The notes under the pieces: model-generated | Databases searched by the model: none | The model's input: only the letters and a program-made list of their open reading frames with translations | Told to the model about the DNA's origin: nothing | In this document: piece by piece, positions 60,280 to 64,000 of the stretch | How the letters are laid out: the number at the start of each line of letters is the position of its first letter | How positions within the stretch are numbered: position 1 is the stretch's first letter | Translations under genes and position numbers: made by a program | From: Streptomyces griseus | GTDB taxonomy: Bacteria; Bdellovibrionota; Bdellovibrionia; Bdellovibrionales; Bdellovibrionaceae | Reading direction: 5' to 3' | NCBI GenBank assembly: GCA_943330705.2 | Contig: CALQIT020000002.1 | Coordinates: 48,341-112,340 of the forward strand | DNA length: 64,000 nucleotides

Positions 60280-60696
60280 TCAGATTTGTTCGTCGGGAGT
60301 TTCCGCCATCAAACTTTCGATTGATTTGCGCAGCTCTTCTGAGGTCTCGGCATCGGCAGGAACAGAGCGGCGATCAAGGGTCAAGCGAATCTCAGTCACG
60401 TAATCCATACTTAGCTTTTTGTTGATCGCTTCTTTCATGGCCTCGCGCATGAAGACCATTTGCTGCATCCAGGTCGAACTTTTTACCCAAACGTGAAGGG
60501 TACCACGGTAGTAACCCACGGGCTCACTGGCCGAACCAATGCTCTGGCCGACAAATTCAGGCCACTTCTTCCATAGTTTCCAGCGGATGAACTGGACTGA
60601 TAAGGGTGTTTGGCCATTTTCAAAAAGCCGGTGCAAAACACTGGAACCAGTCTGCAATTTGTCGGATTTTCGCTTTGGTCGAAAGTTGCCAGTCAT
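60280..60696 (-). CDS. DciA-like protein (DUF721 family)
   Basis: 138 residues. The central part has the DUF721/DciA pattern: VQFIRWKLWKKWPEFVGQSIGSASEPVGYYRGTLHVWVKSSTWMQQMVFMREAMKEAINKKL. DciA helps load the replicative helicase in bacteria that lack DnaC. The N-terminus is basic; the C-terminal tail is acidic. ATG 60696 has no strong ribosome site. It is divergent from trmFO. Confidence 0.85.
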   Translation of the reverse strand: MTGNFRPKRKSDKLQTGSSVLHRLFENGQTPLSVQFIRWKLWKKWPEFVGQSIGSASEPVGYYRGTLHVWVKSSTWMQQMVFMREAMKEAINKKLSMDYVTEIRLTLDRRSVPADAETSEELRKSIESLMAETPDEQI

Positions 60697-60838
60697 AATA
60701 ACGGTTTAACTGAGCGCTTGCCCACGCGTCCACTAAAACTCGCACAAAAAATGAAGTTTTTCATCGTCGCCAAGACTTACTTGCCAACGGCGCAGGGCCC
60801 CTGTAGGACACACCATCCAACTGATTGAGGTCGCAAAA

Positions 60839-62230
60839 ATGACATCTTCTTCTTTTAAAAAGCCAACGATTTCAGTAGTTGGCGCAGGTTTGGCCGGCAG
60901 TGAATGCGCTCTGCAGCTGGCAGAACTTGGCTATAGCGTAGTTCTGTATGAAATGCGCGGCGTGAAGTCAACCCCAGCCCATAAAACCTCGAAATTCGCG
61001 GAAATCGTTTGCTCGAATTCATTTGGCTCAATGAGCGATGGCTCTGCTCCGCATCAGTTAAAATGGGAAGCAGAGCGATTGGGATCATTTATATTAAAAG
61101 CTGCACACCAGGCCTATGTTCCGGCCGGTCAAGCTTTGGCCGTGGATCGCGAAATCTTCGCGGGGCTGGTCACGGAAAAGATCCGAAATAATCCACTCAT
61201 TGAAGTACGAAATGAAGTAATTACTAGCCTTTCACAATTGCCACGCCCAACGGTTATTGCCACAGGCCCCCTGACTGACGAAGTTCTTGCCGCTGATCTT
61301 CAGGCCCATTTTGGCAATGATTTTTGTTATTTCTTTGATGCCATTTCGCCAATCGTCGACGCGGACTCAATCAATATGGATGTGGCGTGGATGGCAGATC
61401 GATATGATAAGGGAACCCCTGATTATATCAATTGTCCGCTAGACAAAGATCAGTACAATTTGCTTATTCAAGAAATTACTGCTGCCAAAAAAATCGCGCC
61501 AAAAGATTTTGAAACGACGAAGTTTTTTGAAGGCTGTATGCCAATCGAGGTCATGGTCGATCGCGGTCCACAGACCCTGCGTTTTGGCCCAATGAAGCCG
61601 GTCGGTCTGCGACACCCCAGCACGGGTCGCGAGCCCTGGGCCGTCGTGCAGTTACGTAAAGAAAATCGCGAAGGCACAGCCTACAACATGGTTGGATTTC
61701 AAACACGCATGGCCTACGGAGAGCAAACAAGAGTTTTCCGCATGATTCCAGGTTTAGAAAATGCCGAGTTTTTAAAACTTGGAAGTATCCATCGCAATCT
61801 TTATATCAATTCACCGGAAAAGCTGAACCGCGACCTCTCAAGCAAACAGGATTCCTTGTTGCATTTTGCAGGTCAAATAACCGGCGTCGAAGGTTATTTT
61901 GAGTCGACCTGCATTGGCTTGTTAACAGCCCGCTTTCTCGATCAAAAGCTGCGTGGCCAAGCCGTTTCCTATCCACCCCGGGAATCTGCACTTGGTTCAT
62001 TACTAGAAGCCATCACCAATCCAGAAAAGGCCAAACATTTTCAACCGACAAACATTAACTTTGGCCTGTTGCCCGCATTGCCAGAAAAAATTCGCGACAA
62101 AAGTGAAAAGAAAATGCGCCAGATTTCAATTTCACGAAGCAGTATTGACCAATGGCTAAAGGCGACCCCCTTGACCCCAGCTGGCATTTCAGAGCATTCT
62201 AAAGCACCGCTTGAAGAAGGAATTTTATGA
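60839..62230 (+). CDS. trmFO: Folate-dependent tRNA (uracil-54-C5) methyltransferase TrmFO
   Basis: 463 residues. Makes ribothymidine at position 54 of tRNA using methylenetetrahydrofolate and FAD. The FAD-binding Rossmann motif VVGAGLAGSECALQLAELGY is at the start. The two Cys-bearing motifs expected for catalysis are EIVCSNSFGS and FEGCMPIEVMVDRG. RFGPMKPVGLRHP and FAGQITGVEGY are also typical. GAGG lies eight bases ahead of ATG 60839. The stop overlaps the next start in ATGA, coupling it to the S1-domain gene. Confidence 0.95.
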   Translation: MTSSSFKKPTISVVGAGLAGSECALQLAELGYSVVLYEMRGVKSTPAHKTSKFAEIVCSNSFGSMSDGSAPHQLKWEAERLGSFILKAAHQAYVPAGQALAVDREIFAGLVTEKIRNNPLIEVRNEVITSLSQLPRPTVIATGPLTDEVLAADLQAHFGNDFCYFFDAISPIVDADSINMDVAWMADRYDKGTPDYINCPLDKDQYNLLIQEITAAKKIAPKDFETTKFFEGCMPIEVMVDRGPQTLRFGPMKPVGLRHPSTGREPWAVVQLRKENREGTAYNMVGFQTRMAYGEQTRVFRMIPGLENAEFLKLGSIHRNLYINSPEKLNRDLSSKQDSLLHFAGQITGVEGYFESTCIGLLTARFLDQKLRGQAVSYPPRESALGSLLEAITNPEKAKHFQPTNINFGLLPALPEKIRDKSEKKMRQISISRSSIDQWLKATPLTPAGISEHSKAPLEEGIL

Positions 62231-63672
62231 GCAAAAAAGATATCTTTGGTGACGAACAGTTTGATCGAAATACCTCTGACTTTACTTCTTTATTTGAAGG
62301 CTCGCTTCACAGCGTTTCGAAAAAACTTGAAGTCGGACAAAAAATCAAAGGCGAAATTCTTTCTATCGGAAAAGAAGAAGTCTTTGTCGCTACCGGTACT
62401 TTGAATGATGGCGTGGCAATGAAAAATGAATTGCTTAATGCGGAAGGAATCTTTCCCTATAGCGTCGGCGACACCATCGAGCTTTATGTAAATCAAGCAC
62501 GGGGCTCCGACGTTCGATTGTCATTGAAACCAACGGGAAAAAATTTAGCAGAGGGCCTAGAAGATGCTTACCACCTAAAGCTTGCGATCGAGGGAAAAGT
62601 CGCAGAGGTCGTCAACGGAGGTTTTCGTGTCCAGCTTCAAGGCAAACTTGCCTTTTGCCCAATCAGCCAGATGGACTCACGACGAATCGAAAAACCCGAA
62701 GAATATATCGGGAAAAAATTTGAGTTCATGATTACAAAATTCGAAGGCGGCCGAAATATTGTCGTTTCTAGGCGCAAGTTTTTGGATGAAGAACGGCAGG
62801 CCTCAGAATCGACTTTGCTAGAAACTGTGAAACCTGGACAAATTGTCAAAGGGGTTGTCATTCGCTTGGAAAAATTTGGAGCTTTTATTGAAATCGCACC
62901 AAGCATCGAAGGTCTTGCCCACATTTCAGAACTAAAGTGGTCTAGAATTCAGGACCCTTCTGAAGCCGTACAAGTCGGGCAGCAAGTTCAAGCCAAAGTC
63001 TTAAAGATTGAAAATGAAGGCGGCAGGCTCAAAATTTCATTGTCAGTAAAACAAGCCGAAGGTGAGCCTTGGGAAAACCTACCTAAAGATATTCAAATTG
63101 GCAGCCTGATCAACGGCAAAGTTACCCGCTGTATGAAGTTCGGCGCCTTTGTTGAAATCACGCCCGGTATTGAAGGTTTGATTCCCCTTTCCGAAATGAG
63201 TTACACCAAACGCGTGCTTCGATCTGACGAGCTCTTTAAAGAAGGCGATACGATTTCAGTCCTGATTAAGGATATCAATCCCGACGATAAAAAAGTCTTA
63301 CTTAGCCTTAAGGATGCCGGCAGCGACCCTTGGTCGATGGTGCCGCAAAACTTCCCAGTCAGCAGCGTCCACAAAGGAAAAGTCACACGCCGCGAGCCCT
63401 ACGGATTATTTGTGCAAATTGCCGAGGGAATCATTGGCCTGCTACCTAAAAACAAAGCTCAAGAAAATGCAGAGTTCCCATTTGAAAAAATAAAATTGGG
63501 CGAAGAAATTTCAATTCAAATTCATGAAATTAAATTCGAAGAGCGAAAAATCAGCCTTAGCGTCCCACAGGATCCCGATGCTGAGCTCTGGAAAACTTTT
63601 TCTCCGACGACAAATGGCACCGCGATGGGTACCTTGGGTGATCAGTTTAAGACCTTATTTAAAAAGGGTTAG
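62227..63672 (+). CDS. Five-domain S1 RNA-binding protein (ribosomal protein S1-like)
   Basis: 481 residues with five S1 OB-folds. They begin near VGQKIKGEILSIGK, IEGKVAEVVNGGFRVQL, VKPGQIVKGVVIRLEKFGAFIEI, IQIGSLINGKVTRCMKFGAFVEI and VHKGKVTRREPYGLFVQI. Domains 3 and 4 are the most canonical (EGLAHISEL, EGLIPLSEM). Ribosomal S1 of most Gram-negatives has six domains and about 560 residues, so this is more likely a second S1-type RNA-binding protein than the ribosomal one. It probably shares a message with trmFO. Confidence 0.88.
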   Translation: MSKKDIFGDEQFDRNTSDFTSLFEGSLHSVSKKLEVGQKIKGEILSIGKEEVFVATGTLNDGVAMKNELLNAEGIFPYSVGDTIELYVNQARGSDVRLSLKPTGKNLAEGLEDAYHLKLAIEGKVAEVVNGGFRVQLQGKLAFCPISQMDSRRIEKPEEYIGKKFEFMITKFEGGRNIVVSRRKFLDEERQASESTLLETVKPGQIVKGVVIRLEKFGAFIEIAPSIEGLAHISELKWSRIQDPSEAVQVGQQVQAKVLKIENEGGRLKISLSVKQAEGEPWENLPKDIQIGSLINGKVTRCMKFGAFVEITPGIEGLIPLSEMSYTKRVLRSDELFKEGDTISVLIKDINPDDKKVLLSLKDAGSDPWSMVPQNFPVSSVHKGKVTRREPYGLFVQIAEGIIGLLPKNKAQENAEFPFEKIKLGEEISIQIHEIKFEERKISLSVPQDPDAELWKTFSPTTNGTAMGTLGDQFKTLFKKG

Positions 63673-63673
63673 A

Positions 63674-63702
63674 AATCGCGATTGATATCGGGTTAGATAT
63701 CA
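63674..63702. other. Palindromes between convergent S1 and tdk genes
   Basis: The perfect 10-bp palindrome AATCGCGATT (63674-63683) is followed by a 7-bp hairpin TGATATC / GATATCA with loop GGGTTA (63683-63702) that includes the tdk stop. It could act as a weak two-way terminator, though no clear T-run follows on either side. Confidence 0.4.
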
Positions 63703-64000
63703 AAATTCAGCAGGCTGGTCTTTGCTTTCGCTGTTTCCGAAATGAGCCTCTACCAAACGAGTTGCGGGGGGCACGATTTCGGGCCTGAAGTGCTCTCGAC
63801 AACGGGCTTCGTACAATCCATGGGAGCCCACCAATACCTTTTCATTACTGTTGGTGGTTCTTTGAGTGCGGCTTGCTGGACTGCCACACACCATACAAAC
63901 CGCATGTTGCTTAGTCACATTTTCCGCAATCGCCATCAGATGTGGCATGGGCTCAAAGGGCTTGGCCTGCCAATCCGTATCTAGACCGGCGACGATCACA
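63700..64000 (-). CDS. tdk: Thymidine kinase, C-terminal part (cut by window)
   Basis: The frame runs off the window end; the GTG at 63999 is internal (Val) and not a start. About 100 residues are visible. [48 protein letters not shown] is typical of type II thymidine kinase: the lasso region and the zinc pair CMVC. The second zinc half is RCREHF, with His in place of the last Cys, as in other members. The enzyme phosphorylates thymidine for salvage. Confidence 0.92.
   Translation of the reverse strand, partial: VIVAGLDTDWQAKPFEPMPHLMAIAENVTKQHAVCMVCGSPASRTQRTTNSNEKVLVGSHGLYEARCREHFRPEIVPPATRLVEAHFGNSESKDQPAEF

Noticed and set aside
62227..63672. S1-domain gene as the ribosomal protein S1 gene rpsA
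   Set aside because: Five domains and 481 residues, shorter than the usual six-domain protein, so a separate S1-type protein is more likely; not excluded.

Overview
The window is dense, moderately AT-leaning bacterial DNA from a flagellated Gram-negative organism with many exported lipoproteins. The gene set points to the Bdellovibrionota (Bdellovibrio and like organisms, formerly in the Deltaproteobacteria): a flgB-flgC-fliE-F-G-H-I-J-motE-like-fliK-flgD flagellar cluster, ileS-lspA-lgt, TrmFO, an Mla lipid-transport operon, and many secreted proteins without clear relatives. This placement is inferred from gene content and style; no rRNA is present. I saw no rRNA or tRNA genes, insertion sequences, integrases or CRISPR arrays.

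Layout. 1-11.9 kb: 5'-truncated P-type ATPase, a squalene-hopene-cyclase-like protein with a lipoprotein signal, a 1092-residue lipoprotein, a sigma-54 response regulator, a Cys-repeat exported protein and a START-like exported protein. 12-19 kb: a repeat-linker protein, then ileS-lspA-lgt (IleS plus the two enzymes of prolipoprotein processing), then a DUF2339 membrane protein. 19-23.3 kb: M48 protease and a hipBA toxin-antitoxin pair with a consensus promoter and four regularly built operators. 23.3-30.3 kb: branched-chain amino-acid ABC transporter (livK-H-M-G-F plus a membrane protein), pfkA, an HU-family protein, yacG. 30.4-37.2 kb: lipoprotein, AAA/DUF4143 ATPase, SDF symporter, Cys-rich protein, penicillin-acylase-family hydrolase.

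37.3-54.9 kb is the flagellar region on the minus strand. It holds the rod, MS-ring, switch, export-ATPase, hook-length, hook-cap and hook genes. A good sigma-54 promoter candidate lies ahead of an AMIN/TPR gene that leads the cluster and appears split by a one-base frameshift. A PhoD-type phosphatase and a divergent exported-protein gene sit between the hook-assembly genes and flgE. 55.2-58 kb: lipoprotein-mlaE-mlaF-mlaD on the plus strand. 58-64 kb: a REC/PilZ-like tandem-duplicated protein, a GC-rich structured gap, dciA-like gene, trmFO overlapping a five-S1-domain protein, and the C-terminal part of thymidine kinase.

The most unusual points are the exported cyclase-like protein, the doubled REC-PilZ protein with complementary receiver defects, the Cys-repeat protein, the hipBA operator array, the AMIN/TPR frameshift, and short tandem repeats with a 12-bp period at five unrelated loci.
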